Shown here: piece by piece, positions 1 to 9,730 of the stretch
Layout of the letters: each line of letters starts with the position of its first letter
Position numbering within the stretch: position 1 is the first letter of the stretch
Source of the DNA: Ruminimicrobiellum sp045223915
Lineage (GTDB): Bacteria; Elusimicrobiota; Endomicrobiia; Endomicrobiales; Endomicrobiaceae
Length of the DNA stretch: 64,000 nucleotides
Direction of reading: 5' to 3'
Assembly (NCBI GenBank): GCA_045223915.1
Contig: JBGUZU010000037.1
Span: 1 to 64,000 of the forward strand
Notes under the pieces: generated by a model
Told to the model about the DNA's origin: nothing
The model's database searches: none
What the model saw: only the letters and a program-made list of their open reading frames with translations
Made by a program: the position numbers and the translations under genes

Positions 1-16
1 TTTAGGTTAGAATGAA

Positions 17-172
17 GCAACTAACGAATGAAGTGTATATGGATCCCGCAAGGGCATACTCGATTGAGTTAGTTGCAAAATTATAACAAAAATATTAATG
101 TCGCTATAAAAACGGATTTTTTTTAGAATACGAAGTTAGAATTTAAAAGATAAATCCGTTTAGCTATAAAAT
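17..172. repeat. Dispersed palindromic intergenic element, diverged copy A
   Basis: This stretch upstream of metY is a rearranged copy of the element also found at 11821-11949 and 17498-17630. Shared parts are the GAATGAAGTGTA block (26-37), the TACTCGATTGA block (57-67), and the right end at 136-172, which differs from the 17.5 kb copy at about one position in thirty. It has its own structure. GCAACTAAC (17-25) and GTTAGTTGC (68-76) form a perfect 9-bp inverted repeat. AAACGGATTT (110-119) and AAATCCGTTT (152-161) form a perfect 10-bp inverted repeat. The second pair could fold in the metY leader, but I see no known riboswitch class in it. Confidence 0.6.
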
Positions 173-200
173 TTATTTTATAAATTTTAAGGAGAATAAA

Positions 201-1466
201 ATGAAAGACGAATCAAAATGTTTACACTCGGGTTACACACCCGTAAACGGCGGACCAAGAGTTATGCCGATATATCAAAGTACCACATTCCGTTATACTT
301 CCACACAGGAAATTGCGGAAGTTTTCGATGATCCTACAAAAAATCATATATATTCAAGGTTTACCAACCCTACGGTGGATGTCGTGGAAAAAAGAATTGC
401 AGATCTTGAACACGGTGCTGCCGCAATGTGCACAAGTTCAGGACAAATGGCATCGTTAATGTCTATTTTGAACCTTTGCAATTCAGGTGACAGTTTTGTA
501 AGTGCATCCGCAATTTACGGCGGAACAATAAACCTTTTTGCTTTTACACTTAAAAAACTCGGGATAGAATGTATTTTCGTTGATGTGGATGCAACAGAAG
601 AAGAAATACAAAAAGCAATAAAACCTAACACAAAAGCAATTTTCGGTGAAACATTAACCAACCCGTCTTTGCAAGTGTTCGATATAGAAAGATTTGCTAA
701 AGTTGCTCATGCAAACAAAATTCCGTTAATTGTAGATAACACATTTGCTACACCTATACTTTGTAAACCTATAGATTACGGTGCGGATATCGTTATTCAT
801 TCAACAACAAAATATATGGACGGTCATGCAGTGCAGGGCGGGGGAGTAATAGTAGATTCCGGCAAATTCGATTTTACAAGCGGAAAGTTTCCCGAATTTA
901 CCGAACCTGACGAATCTTATCACGGAACGATATATACGAAAAAATATCCGTTTGCACCATACATAATAAAAGCAAGAATGCAACTTATGAGAGATTTCGG
1001 TGCTTATCCTTCAGGTCATTCCGGATTTTTGTTAAATCTCGGTCTTGAAACACTTGCGGTTAGAATGGAAAGATATTGTTCCAATGCAATAACGGTAGCA
1101 AAATATTTGGAAAAACATCCTAAAATAGAGCATGTTAACTATCCCGGTCTTAAAGGTAATAAATATCACGATTTGGCACAAAAATATTTGCCTAAAGGTC
1201 AAAGCGGAGTAATGTCTATAACAATTAAAGGCGGTAAACAACCTGCAATTAAGTTTATGGATAACTTACAAATGGCTTCAAACGAAGTGCATGTTGCAGA
1301 TATCAGAACTTGTGTTCTTCATCCTGCATCTGCTACACACAGACAACTTACCGACGAGCAATTAATTGCCTGCGGAATTAATCCGGGAATGGTAAGATTG
1401 TCGGTAGGATTGGAAAATGTGGATGATATAATTGCAGACCTTGAAAAAGGTTTGGCTGCAATTTAA
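201..1466 (+). CDS. metY: O-acetylhomoserine aminocarboxypropyltransferase (sulfhydrylase), MetY-type
   Basis: This PLP enzyme of the Cys/Met metabolism family most likely condenses O-acetylhomoserine with sulfide to give homocysteine in the cytoplasm. The 421 residues match the family's usual 420-430. The PLP lysine is K204, in the motif HSTTKYMDGH. Other family blocks are YSRFTNPTVDVVEKRIADLE near residue 50, SGQMAS near 81, DNTFATP near 178, and LHPASATHRQLTDEQ near the C-terminus. The ATG at 201 follows an AAGGAG ribosome-binding site at 189-194. O-acetylserine sulfhydrylase or cystathionine gamma-synthase activity cannot be excluded by sequence alone, but length and the large insertion favour MetY. 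No other methionine gene is adjacent. Confidence 0.9.
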   Translation: MKDESKCLHSGYTPVNGGPRVMPIYQSTTFRYTSTQEIAEVFDDPTKNHIYSRFTNPTVDVVEKRIADLEHGAAAMCTSSGQMASLMSILNLCNSGDSFVSASAIYGGTINLFAFTLKKLGIECIFVDVDATEEEIQKAIKPNTKAIFGETLTNPSLQVFDIERFAKVAHANKIPLIVDNTFATPILCKPIDYGADIVIHSTTKYMDGHAVQGGGVIVDSGKFDFTSGKFPEFTEPDESYHGTIYTKKYPFAPYIIKARMQLMRDFGAYPSGHSGFLLNLGLETLAVRMERYCSNAITVAKYLEKHPKIEHVNYPGLKGNKYHDLAQKYLPKGQSGVMSITIKGGKQPAIKFMDNLQMASNEVHVADIRTCVLHPASATHRQLTDEQLIACGINPGMVRLSVGLENVDDIIADLEKGLAAI

Positions 1467-1512
1467 TAGATAATTTAAATACTAATTTTATTAACTACAT
1501 TGGATATTGTCT

Positions 1513-2460
1513 ATGAAAATTGATTTAGTTGTTCCTTGGGTTCACGAAAGTGAAGAATTTCAAAAAGAGAGAAGTAAATACATAGATGAAAAGGTTGATA
1601 AACAGGCAACATTCAAAATAAGATTTAAAGATAACGGAGAACTTAGATATTTGTTAAGATCCGTCGAAACAAATGCAAGTTTTATAGACAGAGTGTTTCT
1701 TGTTACAAACGGTCAGTTACCGGAATGGTTAAACTTAAAACATCCGAAATTACGTTTGATAAACCATAAGCAAATTTTTCCTGCAGATGCTCTGCCGACA
1801 TTTAATACACTTGCAATAGAATCCTGTTTAGTAAATATACCCGACCTTTCTGACAGATTTTTGTACTCCAATGACGATATGTTTTTCGCAAACAAAGTAA
1901 CCGAAGATTTCTTTTTTGATAAAAACGGATATCCGATAATAAGATTCAGAAAAGATTTTGCACCAAAAGAGAAAAATCCGGGACTTTACGAACAATTTGT
2001 CAGAAATTCTTTAGATAAATTCGAAAAGAAATTTAATATAGAGTTGCCATACAGAGAGCATCATAATATCGATGCTTATTATAAACCGGATGTTATTGCC
2101 TGTATAGAAGCATTTAAAGATGAGTTCAGAAAAACAACCTACAGCAAATTCAGAGACAGTGATAATATGAGAAGAATCGTTTGGTCTTGTTACTCTTTTT
2201 ATGTAGGACATTCAAAAATAAGATTATATCCGATATTAAAAATTCCAAACAGATTCAGGAAAATAGCGGAAGAACTGTTTAATTTGTTTAGAGAATCTAA
2301 AATTATGTTGATGGACAGAAAAAAATATTCTGTTCGAAAACATTCAAGAATTAAATTATGTTGCTTAAACGACGGGGATAAAACCACCGATGAAGACAGA
2401 GCAAGAGCGATAGCTTTTTTGGAGAAGTATTTCCCGAAGAAGTCAATGTTTGAAAAATAA
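1513..2460 (+). CDS. Stealth-family (CR1-CR4) polysaccharide phosphotransferase
   Basis: The N-terminus (MKIDLVVPWV) is a Stealth CR1 motif. The block RFKDNGELRYLLRSVE near residues 38-53 is CR2, and IDAYYKPDVIACIEAF near 185 resembles CR3. Family members transfer hexose-1-phosphate units from nucleotide sugars during capsular or cell-wall polysaccharide synthesis and are related to UDP-GlcNAc-1-phosphotransferase. The conserved YSNDDMFF stretch (about 118-125) holds the likely metal-binding aspartates. An in-frame TTG lies 6 nt upstream (1507), but the ATG at 1513 is the more natural start, and neither has a strong ribosome-binding site. The gene follows metY by 46 nt and is convergent with the restriction operon. 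The glycan substrate cannot be told from sequence. Confidence 0.82.
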   Translation: MKIDLVVPWVHESEEFQKERSKYIDEKVDKQATFKIRFKDNGELRYLLRSVETNASFIDRVFLVTNGQLPEWLNLKHPKLRLINHKQIFPADALPTFNTLAIESCLVNIPDLSDRFLYSNDDMFFANKVTEDFFFDKNGYPIIRFRKDFAPKEKNPGLYEQFVRNSLDKFEKKFNIELPYREHHNIDAYYKPDVIACIEAFKDEFRKTTYSKFRDSDNMRRIVWSCYSFYVGHSKIRLYPILKIPNRFRKIAEELFNLFRESKIMLMDRKKYSVRKHSRIKLCCLNDGDKTTDEDRARAIAFLEKYFPKKSMFEK

Positions 2461-2686
2461 AAAATAAAAAATTTATTTTTTAGCGAAGCGAGTTTTATTT
2501 TTTACTTCTAATCTTGCATTTGCCTCCCTTATGTACCATCCGTTTCACTTCCATTTATGTACACCGCAGTCGGCAAATGCTTTATTCTAAGTAAAAACTT
2601 TAAAACTCTTTGAGAGCAACAAACAATGTAACACAAAATCTTAAGGTCTTGTTAACGACAACGAACGAGAAGATACTCTCTTTATT
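2461..2686. other. Convergent intergenic spacer with a bounded inverted repeat
   Basis: This spacer separates two convergent gene ends. GCATTTGCC (2516-2524) and GGCAAATGC (2572-2580) form a perfect 9-bp inverted repeat bounding a 65-bp block that I could not match elsewhere in the window. Near 2605-2625 lies the motif CTCTTTGAGAGCAACAAAC, which recurs (as CTCTTTGAGTG or its complement) beside the dispersed elements at 11.8 kb and 17.6 kb. A GCGAAGC micro-hairpin core lies at 2483-2489. No ORF here looks coding. Confidence 0.5.
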
Positions 2687-5530
2687 TTAAAGTACTTCTT
2701 CTATATCTTTAATTAAATTATTGATTTCTATACTATTGAAAATTTTATTGAAGTTTAGCTCTTCTCTTAATAAATCTTTTTTATTGAAAGATCCATTTTG
2801 AGAAATAAACAATAATAGTTGTCTTAAATATTCTATTTGTGAATTATTAAATCCTTTTAATTGTTCTTGTTTTATAAATCTATCAAAAGCTATCGGGTTA
2901 AATTCTTTATTTATTCTTATAAATTTTACTAAATCGGCATCATCTTTGAATGTTTCATTATATTCGTCTGCAGATTTAGCAATTTTTATTACTTCTTTTT
3001 TGAATGCTTGAATAGCATCTTGTGTAGGTTTTATTAAATTCTGTACTTGATAAACCAGTTCTATATCTGTGTTTTCCTGTATATAAAATAAAACTTTTTC
3101 TTTTAATGTTTTAAAGTCGTCAATAGTAACTTTAAAATTAACTTCTATATCCATAGCATCACCAAAAGAAGTTATTTCATCGTCAAAATCGGATATAATC
3201 GGTTTGAACTCTTTTGATTCAATATATCTCATAAGATCTCTAATTTCTATTCTTATACCATTTACTTTTGTAATAGTAGAATCATTTACGAATTCATCTG
3301 TTATCATGTATTGCAAAGTTTCTTTATGGTTTGCAACTTCAGTAATATGAATTTTCTTTTCAAGTAAATATTTAGAAAGTAAATAAATAGTTTTTGCTAC
3401 TTTCTTAAAATCACTTTTAGGGTTAAATCTTACAGCAAGAAACTTATAACATAAATAATCAAATGCTCTGGCTTCTTCTAAATCTATTTCACCTATAACA
3501 TTTGGTGCTATATGTTTTTTTATTTCAAATAAATTATTTTGTGTAAATGTTGTCCAACCATCAATAGTTGAATATTTGTTAACATATTCAAGGTTTGCAT
3601 GAACACCGATATAATTTCTGTTTAAGTTTTTTACTTCGTCAACTAATTCATTCCTTAAACTTTTATAAAATTCTTTATCATCTTTATCAAGTTTAGAATA
3701 ATTTGTTTGCATCATTTTATATAATGCAGATTTCTGTAAAAATATTTTTTGATATAAAGATAAAACTTGTTCTGTTTTATCTGCTTTACCGTCGGGATTT
3801 AATGCAAAGAATTTAAATACATTACAAATATCAAATATTAAAAATCCTTGTTTTGAGGAATATAGTTGTCTTGTAGTATCATTAGTCATTCTTTCAAAAT
3901 ATGCTTTAGAGGGGGATAAAACTTTTATGTTATCGCACAATCTCGTTCCTCTACCTATCATCTGCCAAAACTTTATTTTTGACAAAACTTTTTTAAAGAA
4001 AACTAAATTTACTATTTCAGGAATATCTACACCTGTATCCATCATATCAACAGACACAACAATTCTAATACCTTGTTTATTTTTAAATTCTCTTTGTAAT
4101 ATTTCGTTATATCTAATTTTATTATCAATAACCACACAATAATCCACACCATTAGAATGGTTCGGATTGCATAATTCAGGGTACATTTCTCTAAAAGTTT
4201 CTTGAATCATAACAGCATGGTTATGGTCTTTTGCAAATATAATAGTTTTACCTAAAATATCGCCATTATTAACTTTTAACCCTTCTTCCATTAAATCCTT
4301 TAATACTTTTCTTATAGTATCTTTATTTGTTATAACAGAATAAAATTCAGAACCTTCTATCTTTTCCGGAATATTACCATCTTCGTCAGTAAACAAATCT
4401 TCATATTGTTCTTGTTCTTCCGGTGATAACTTATCGTAAACTACACCATTTTTTAAAATATCGGGAGTTCTATCTAATGCTCTATAATAAGTTAAATATC
4501 CATCTTTAACACCCTTTACAACATCGTATTCGTAGTTTGGTGTTTCTGTATCTAAGTTAAATACTCTGTATGTTGATTTATGTATATCGTTTCTAGGAGT
4601 TGCTGTTAACCCTATCATTAAAGCATCAAAATAAGAAAATATTTCTGCATATTTATTGAATAAACTTCTATGAGCTTCATCCACAATAATTAAATCGAAA
4701 TGTCCTATACCATAAGGACATACACTCATATCTTTAATAATTGAAAGCATAGATTGATAAGTAGAAAAAACTATCCTTGCTTTTGAATCATCACCTTCTT
4801 TTTTACCATCAGCAATAATAGCCATAGGATATTTAGGCAAAAACTTTTCAAAAGTTTCTTCTTTTGCTTGCCTAACTAAATTTTTTCTGTCGGCAAGGAA
4901 TAATATTCTTTTTATAAAATTATTCTTTAAAAAAATATCAGATATTGCACAAGATACTCTTGTTTTACCTGTGCCTGTTGCTAAAACTATTAAAGAACGG
5001 GAATGTTTTGTTTCTAAATGCTTTAATATTTCATCAATAGCTTCTTTTTGATAATATCTGTTACATATTTCTGTGTCAACATTTTTATCTTTAATGCTAT
5101 ATTGTCTTCTTTGAATTAAATATTCAAGTTCTTCTTTTTTGTGAAATCCAAACACTTGTCTTGCAGGATATACACCATCTATTATTTTTACGGAATAACC
5201 ATTTGTGTAATAAATAATAGGTCTAACACCATACTTTTTTTCTAGTGCATCTGCATATAAACAAGCTTGAACTCTACCTTGCTCTTCATTTAAAATGGAT
5301 TTTTTAGCTTCAATTAAAGCCAAAGGTTTAGCATCATCACCAAATAAAACATAATCTACAAAACCGTTACCTGTTTGATTTTCAAAAGTTTTTGGCATAC
5401 CAACAACAGGAGTTTCAATACAAGCTTTATTTTCTTCGATAATATGTTTCTCGTTTAAAACTTGCCATCCTGCAAGTTTTAGTTTCGGATCTATTAATGT
5501 TAAACGAGTTTCTTTTTCAGTTATATGCAT
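2687..5530 (-). CDS. hsdR: Type I restriction enzyme, R (motor/nuclease) subunit HsdR
   Basis: This 947-residue protein is the DNA-translocating, cleaving subunit of a type I restriction-modification complex. The N-terminal nuclease carries the PD-(D/E)xK signature as D59 and E74-A-K76 (LALIEAKK). The superfamily 2 motor has Walker A ATGTGKT (184-190), the DEAH box (284-287), GLTATPR just after, and the later helicase motifs MIGRGTRL and VDMMDTGVDIPE. The C-terminal 350 residues are the usual helical region contacting HsdM/HsdS. It is the last gene of the minus-strand operon, 8 nt after hsdS. No frameshift or missing motif is seen, so the subunit looks functional. Confidence 0.93.
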   Translation of the reverse strand: MHITEKETRLTLIDPKLKLAGWQVLNEKHIIEENKACIETPVVGMPKTFENQTGNGFVDYVLFGDDAKPLALIEAKKSILNEEQGRVQACLYADALEKKYGVRPIIYYTNGYSVKIIDGVYPARQVFGFHKKEELEYLIQRRQYSIKDKNVDTEICNRYYQKEAIDEILKHLETKHSRSLIVLATGTGKTRVSCAISDIFLKNNFIKRILFLADRKNLVRQAKEETFEKFLPKYPMAIIADGKKEGDDSKARIVFSTYQSMLSIIKDMSVCPYGIGHFDLIIVDEAHRSLFNKYAEIFSYFDALMIGLTATPRNDIHKSTYRVFNLDTETPNYEYDVVKGVKDGYLTYYRALDRTPDILKNGVVYDKLSPEEQEQYEDLFTDEDGNIPEKIEGSEFYSVITNKDTIRKVLKDLMEEGLKVNNGDILGKTIIFAKDHNHAVMIQETFREMYPELCNPNHSNGVDYCVVIDNKIRYNEILQREFKNKQGIRIVVSVDMMDTGVDIPEIVNLVFFKKVLSKIKFWQMIGRGTRLCDNIKVLSPSKAYFERMTNDTTRQLYSSKQGFLIFDICNVFKFFALNPDGKADKTEQVLSLYQKIFLQKSALYKMMQTNYSKLDKDDKEFYKSLRNELVDEVKNLNRNYIGVHANLEYVNKYSTIDGWTTFTQNNLFEIKKHIAPNVIGEIDLEEARAFDYLCYKFLAVRFNPKSDFKKVAKTIYLLSKYLLEKKIHITEVANHKETLQYMITDEFVNDSTITKVNGIRIEIRDLMRYIESKEFKPIISDFDDEITSFGDAMDIEVNFKVTIDDFKTLKEKVLFYIQENTDIELVYQVQNLIKPTQDAIQAFKKEVIKIAKSADEYNETFKDDADLVKFIRINKEFNPIAFDRFIKQEQLKGFNNSQIEYLRQLLLFISQNGSFNKKDLLREELNFNKIFNSIEINNLIKDIEEVL

Positions 5531-5538
5531 TTTTATCC

Positions 5539-6678
5539 TTAATTAAAATATTCATTCATTTTTTTATTTAACAATTCTGTATATAAATCTATTTGCTTTT
5601 TTATTCTGTGTTTTATTTTTTCTATTTTTTCAACAAAATTAATATATTTATCTTGTATTTCTTTTGGAGGATTTATTGTTTCTATTTTTTCAAGTTCTGT
5701 CGCTTTTATTGCCATTTTTACTCCAGATCCTTTTTCATTTTGTCTTGATAATATCTCTCTTAATAAAAAAAGTAGAAAGTTGTTATTTATTGTCTTTTTA
5801 GGCTTTATCATCATTAACGATGGGTGTATTATTCCTTTTGGTGCATTTTTTGGCAACAAAAAGCATTTTCCTATTGTTCCTCTGCAACTAACAATAATAT
5901 CTCCAGACTCAACTTCAAACCTTTTCAATTTATTATATTTTTCTTTATTAATAAATCTTACATCAATATTTATGTTTTCTCCTATAGCATGTTTCTGTTC
6001 ATAAACCATACAAAAACTTTTACTTTTATCAACAAAACAATCATTTTTTAAATCGCTCCCAAATGGTCCTATATTCATTTGATTTACAAATTTGCCAAAA
6101 GGGCAAGTGGCAAAGTTTCTCGTATTATTAAATATATCTCCAAACATTTCAACAAATTTAGATTTTATTAATTCATCTAATTTTTCAAGTTGCTGTTTTT
6201 GTTTTTCTAGAATTGAATAAATTGATTGTAAATTGTTTACAATTTTTTCTTGTTTTATAAAATCAGGGATACAAATTTTTTCTAATAAGAAATTATCTAT
6301 ATCAACTTTTTTACCTTGCCTTGCACTAGCAATTAAATATTTTTTTGATAAAAAACTATTAAAAACTTTGAAATAGAAATTAAAATAACTGGATTTAACA
6401 ATATTTGTATTTATTTTAAAAGTAGTGTATGCTGGAGACACAGAATAAATTTTGTCTTCTTCCAATATTCCAATATCTATTTGATTAGAACCTAATCCTA
6501 TAGTTAATGTATCCTTATATATTAATTTGTTTTTTGAATAATCCTTTGATAACTCTTTTTTATAAATTTCAGATCTTTTCCTAATGCCATATTTTCCAAC
6601 AGCAACAGGCTCATATAAGTTGTTTGCATTTTTCTCCTTATATTGAGTAAGTAATTCATATAAATAATAACTTTTCAT
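5539..6678 (-). CDS. hsdS: Type I restriction enzyme, specificity subunit HsdS
   Basis: HsdS recognises the bipartite DNA target and anchors two HsdM copies. The 379 residues divide into a first target-recognition domain (about 1-135), a central conserved helix (about 140-180, ending KSKFVEMFGD, a frequent HsdS spacer motif), a second recognition domain (about 185-335) and a C-terminal conserved helix (about 338-379). Both recognition domains are full length, so the protein is neither a half-subunit nor truncated. It overlaps the upstream 202-aa gene by 4 nt (ATGA), implying translational coupling. The recognised sequence cannot be predicted here. Confidence 0.9.
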   Translation of the reverse strand: MKSYYLYELLTQYKEKNANNLYEPVAVGKYGIRKRSEIYKKELSKDYSKNKLIYKDTLTIGLGSNQIDIGILEEDKIYSVSPAYTTFKINTNIVKSSYFNFYFKVFNSFLSKKYLIASARQGKKVDIDNFLLEKICIPDFIKQEKIVNNLQSIYSILEKQKQQLEKLDELIKSKFVEMFGDIFNNTRNFATCPFGKFVNQMNIGPFGSDLKNDCFVDKSKSFCMVYEQKHAIGENINIDVRFINKEKYNKLKRFEVESGDIIVSCRGTIGKCFLLPKNAPKGIIHPSLMMIKPKKTINNNFLLFLLREILSRQNEKGSGVKMAIKATELEKIETINPPKEIQDKYINFVEKIEKIKHRIKKQIDLYTELLNKKMNEYFN

Positions 6679-7283
6679 TTATTTATCTTTTTCCATTTAG
6701 TTAATCTATCTTTATATAATGGTTCCAAATTCAATTTAAATTCATCAACTATTTTTTGAACTTTATTTGCTATTTCATCATTTTTATCATAACTGTTAAA
6801 AGCTATTTTTTCAGCTATAAGGATAGCATCTTTTGGCATAAGCCGAGAATATAAATCTTCAGATGTACTTAGTATATCTTGAATTATACGATGCAAACTT
6901 CCGAACAAATTTAAAATATCTTTGTTCCAATATAATTGTGCTTTGTTTCCTAAACTAAGAAACTTTTCTATTTTTTCTCTGCTCTTTCTTAAACGATACT
7001 TAGGAATTAAATAAAATAATTTTTTTTCTTTAATTTCTACATTATCTTTTTTCAATTCTTCTTTTAGTTCATTTTGTTCACTAAGTAAAGAAAATCGACT
7101 TCGTGCATAATTAATAATATCTTGCATATCACAAGCTTGTTCTACAATATCACAAGCTAAATCTATTTTCTTTTTGCCAATAAATTCTTTTTTCCAAGTA
7201 TATAATGCATTACCTGCTATCCATATACCTAATCCTGAAAAGACAAAGGTTATAATATCTTTTACTATATTATATGTTTCCAT
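6675..7283 (-). CDS. Membrane-anchored helical protein embedded between hsdM and hsdS (unknown function)
   Basis: I do not recognise this 202-residue protein. It has one hydrophobic segment at about residues 9-27 and then a Lys/Glu-rich, predicted helical cytoplasmic part. It overlaps hsdM upstream by 14 nt and hsdS downstream by 4 nt, so it is co-translated with the core restriction genes and is unlikely to be a random ORF. Its build (N-terminal anchor plus helical domain) resembles the 288-aa product upstream of hsdM, but I see no convincing sequence similarity between them. A role as a membrane tether or regulator of the restriction complex is inference from position only. Confidence 0.75.
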   Translation of the reverse strand: METYNIVKDIITFVFSGLGIWIAGNALYTWKKEFIGKKKIDLACDIVEQACDMQDIINYARSRFSLLSEQNELKEELKKDNVEIKEKKLFYLIPKYRLRKSREKIEKFLSLGNKAQLYWNKDILNLFGSLHRIIQDILSTSEDLYSRLMPKDAILIAEKIAFNSYDKNDEIANKVQKIVDEFKLNLEPLYKDRLTKWKKINK

Positions 7284-8826
7284 TTTCTAATTCTTTTAAC
7301 TCCTTAGCGATATCGTCTTGTGTCTTTTTTATGTCCTTTAAAATTTCTTTTGTGCTACGATAAACTATTTTTTCTCTTTCGATTTCTCTATATTTGTTTA
7401 TAGTCAAATCGTAGTCGTTATTTTTTATTTCTTCTACCGGTACAAAGAAAGATTGATCTTTTCTTGTTCTTTTTATTTCTTTATCTAAATTATTAAATCT
7501 TTCAATAATATCCGGTATATTTGAACCTTCCACTTCTTGCCTTTTAGCATCCAAAGTATATCCGTCATTTGTCATATTGTAGAACCAAACTTTGTCGGTT
7601 CCACCTTTATTAGTTTTTTCAAATATTAAAAATGATGTTTTTACACCGGCACCTTTACTTGCAGAACCTTTTTTGCTCGGAGCACTAAATATTCCGTTAG
7701 GCATAGAAACTACACCTATTAGTTTTTGTTTTTCTATAAGTTCTACCCTTAAACTTTTATGTGCTTTATCACTACCGAACAATACACCATCAGGAACAAT
7801 TGTCATACATCTACCACCCGGTTTTAAAAGCATATCCATTAAAGCAACAAATAAAAGTTCTGTTTTCTTTGTTTTAGTAATAGATAAAATTTTTCCATTA
7901 GTAGCAGATTCTACTAAACTGCCCGAGAATGGGGGATTAGCTAAAACCAAATCAAATTGTCCTATGTAATCATTTACATTTTCATTTTCTAATAGAGAAT
8001 CTACTGAAAAGTTAGGATTTTTTATTCCATGAAGAATAGCATTCATATAACCAATTCTTGTCATGTTATTATCGTTATCACAACCATAAAACATTGAATT
8101 ATTAAATATTTCACTATTTTGAATATTCATTAATTGTTTTTTTTGATGTTCTTTTATATATTTTGCAGATTCAATAATAAAACCTGCCGTTCCCATTGCA
8201 GGATCTATTATCTTTTCTCCTAATTTTGGTTTCATCATTTCAACTGCCATATCAATAATGTGACGAGGTGTTCTATATTGTCCGGATATTCCACTACCAC
8301 ACATATATTCATAAACATCGCCCATTAAATCGAGTTTATTAAAATCAAATATAGGGTCAGAAAGTTTATCTACAACAGATGTTAAAAGCCTTTCTTTGTC
8401 GTCAAAACCAAAGGTATATTTCTTTGCATATTTACCGAATTGTCCAATAGCTTTATTTTTAGGATCTTTTATAAACGGAATTACATATTCTTTTATTGTT
8501 CTTGCTAAATCCATAGAATTTAAGTTTTTAAAATTTTTCCATCTTAATTTTTCATAAGGATATTCAAATTTTAATTGTTCTTTACCATTTATAGTTTCAT
8601 AGTATTTATAATTACCTTTTTTAAATACTAAATCTTTTGATATGTCTGTTTCGTTAAGTTCAAGGATGGATGCCTGTGCTTCGGTAGCATTTTGTCTATC
8701 GTCAAGCATTTTAATAAACATTAGTGTTGTTAACTGGTTAACAATATCCGATACTTGTGCCATATTTTCATTATAAAAATCTTGCCAAATTGCATTGATT
8801 TTATTTTTTAATTCACCAGTAATCAT
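7270..8826 (-). CDS. hsdM: Type I restriction enzyme, N6-adenine methyltransferase subunit HsdM
   Basis: HsdM transfers a methyl group from S-adenosylmethionine to adenine N6, protecting host DNA. An N-terminal helical domain (about 8-150) precedes the methyltransferase fold. The SAM-binding motif is DPAMGTAG (208-215) and the catalytic motif IV is NPPF (297-300). The 518-residue length is typical. Downstream it overlaps the 202-aa membrane protein gene by 14 nt, and upstream it is 26 nt from the 288-aa membrane protein gene. All core motifs are intact. Confidence 0.94.
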   Translation of the reverse strand: MITGELKNKINAIWQDFYNENMAQVSDIVNQLTTLMFIKMLDDRQNATEAQASILELNETDISKDLVFKKGNYKYYETINGKEQLKFEYPYEKLRWKNFKNLNSMDLARTIKEYVIPFIKDPKNKAIGQFGKYAKKYTFGFDDKERLLTSVVDKLSDPIFDFNKLDLMGDVYEYMCGSGISGQYRTPRHIIDMAVEMMKPKLGEKIIDPAMGTAGFIIESAKYIKEHQKKQLMNIQNSEIFNNSMFYGCDNDNNMTRIGYMNAILHGIKNPNFSVDSLLENENVNDYIGQFDLVLANPPFSGSLVESATNGKILSITKTKKTELLFVALMDMLLKPGGRCMTIVPDGVLFGSDKAHKSLRVELIEKQKLIGVVSMPNGIFSAPSKKGSASKGAGVKTSFLIFEKTNKGGTDKVWFYNMTNDGYTLDAKRQEVEGSNIPDIIERFNNLDKEIKRTRKDQSFFVPVEEIKNNDYDLTINKYREIEREKIVYRSTKEILKDIKKTQDDIAKELKELENGNI

Positions 8827-8852
8827 TTATATTCTCTCCACTTGTTTTTTAA

Positions 8853-9719
8853 CTATTTATTATCTTCATCATTTGAAGAATAATTTTTATCTAATTCTTC
8901 AATTAAATTAGATAAGTAATAAATGAATTTTTCTAATTCAGAATTAATAGTCTTTTCTTGTGCCTCAAATATTGGATTTAAATATTTTATATCTGTATCT
9001 ATTTCTAGTTCTTTTCGTAGATTATAAAAAGTAGAATTTATTAATGGTGATACTTCTTTCATTTCTTTTATTAATTCTTTAATAAAAATAACTTGTCCTT
9101 GAAGATATTGTTTGTTTAAGTCTTTTCTGTTTCCATTGAATGTATCTGATTGTCCTCGTTCAAATTTATAAGTTTCATTTAAACGATTGAATCTTTCGGG
9201 ACTTATGTTTACACTTTCACTATTTTCTCGCATCAGCATTATAACTCTTTTTATTTCTTTCTGACTTTCATTATAAAAATTATTTTGAATATCAATATCA
9301 ATTTTTATCTTATTTAATGAAAAAAGTTTAGGCATTAATCTTAATATTAATGTTTGATATTTTGTTGACAATTCTGTAATTGCTTTTATTGTTTCTTCAG
9401 TACTAATCAAACTTATTTTTGAAACAGACATAAAAAAATCTTTAAAACCATCATATAAATTTGTATTTTGAAGATTTATATTAATAATAGAAGCTAAATA
9501 TGAATTTGCTTTTGATAAATTATCAACCGCTTGTAAATAAATTTCTTTTTTTGTTATCTGTTTTCTTTCTTTATCTTTTTCAATAGAATCATGAGATAAT
9601 TGTTTTTCTAATGTTTTTTTACTAGCAACATAAGATACAATTCCACCAAAGATAGTTCCTAACAAAGTTCCTATAATCGGTAATATAGTATTGATAAAAT
9701 CTATGGTTTCTTTTTCCAT
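8853..9719 (-). CDS. Membrane-anchored helical protein in the restriction operon (unknown function)
   Basis: This protein of about 288 residues has one membrane segment at about residues 8-33, rich in Gly/Ile, followed by about 250 residues of charged, mostly helical sequence. I chose the ATG at 9719 because a longer reading to 9794 would overlap the upstream gene and add an unlikely hydrophobic leader. From 9719 the gene begins 11 nt after the upstream stop. I recognise no family. Position in the RM operon suggests an accessory defence role, perhaps sensing at the membrane, but this is inference. Confidence 0.7.
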   Translation of the reverse strand: MEKETIDFINTILPIIGTLLGTIFGGIVSYVASKKTLEKQLSHDSIEKDKERKQITKKEIYLQAVDNLSKANSYLASIININLQNTNLYDGFKDFFMSVSKISLISTEETIKAITELSTKYQTLILRLMPKLFSLNKIKIDIDIQNNFYNESQKEIKRVIMLMRENSESVNISPERFNRLNETYKFERGQSDTFNGNRKDLNKQYLQGQVIFIKELIKEMKEVSPLINSTFYNLRKELEIDTDIKYLNPIFEAQEKTINSELEKFIYYLSNLIEELDKNYSSNDEDNK

Positions 9720-9730
9720 TGTAATGTAAA

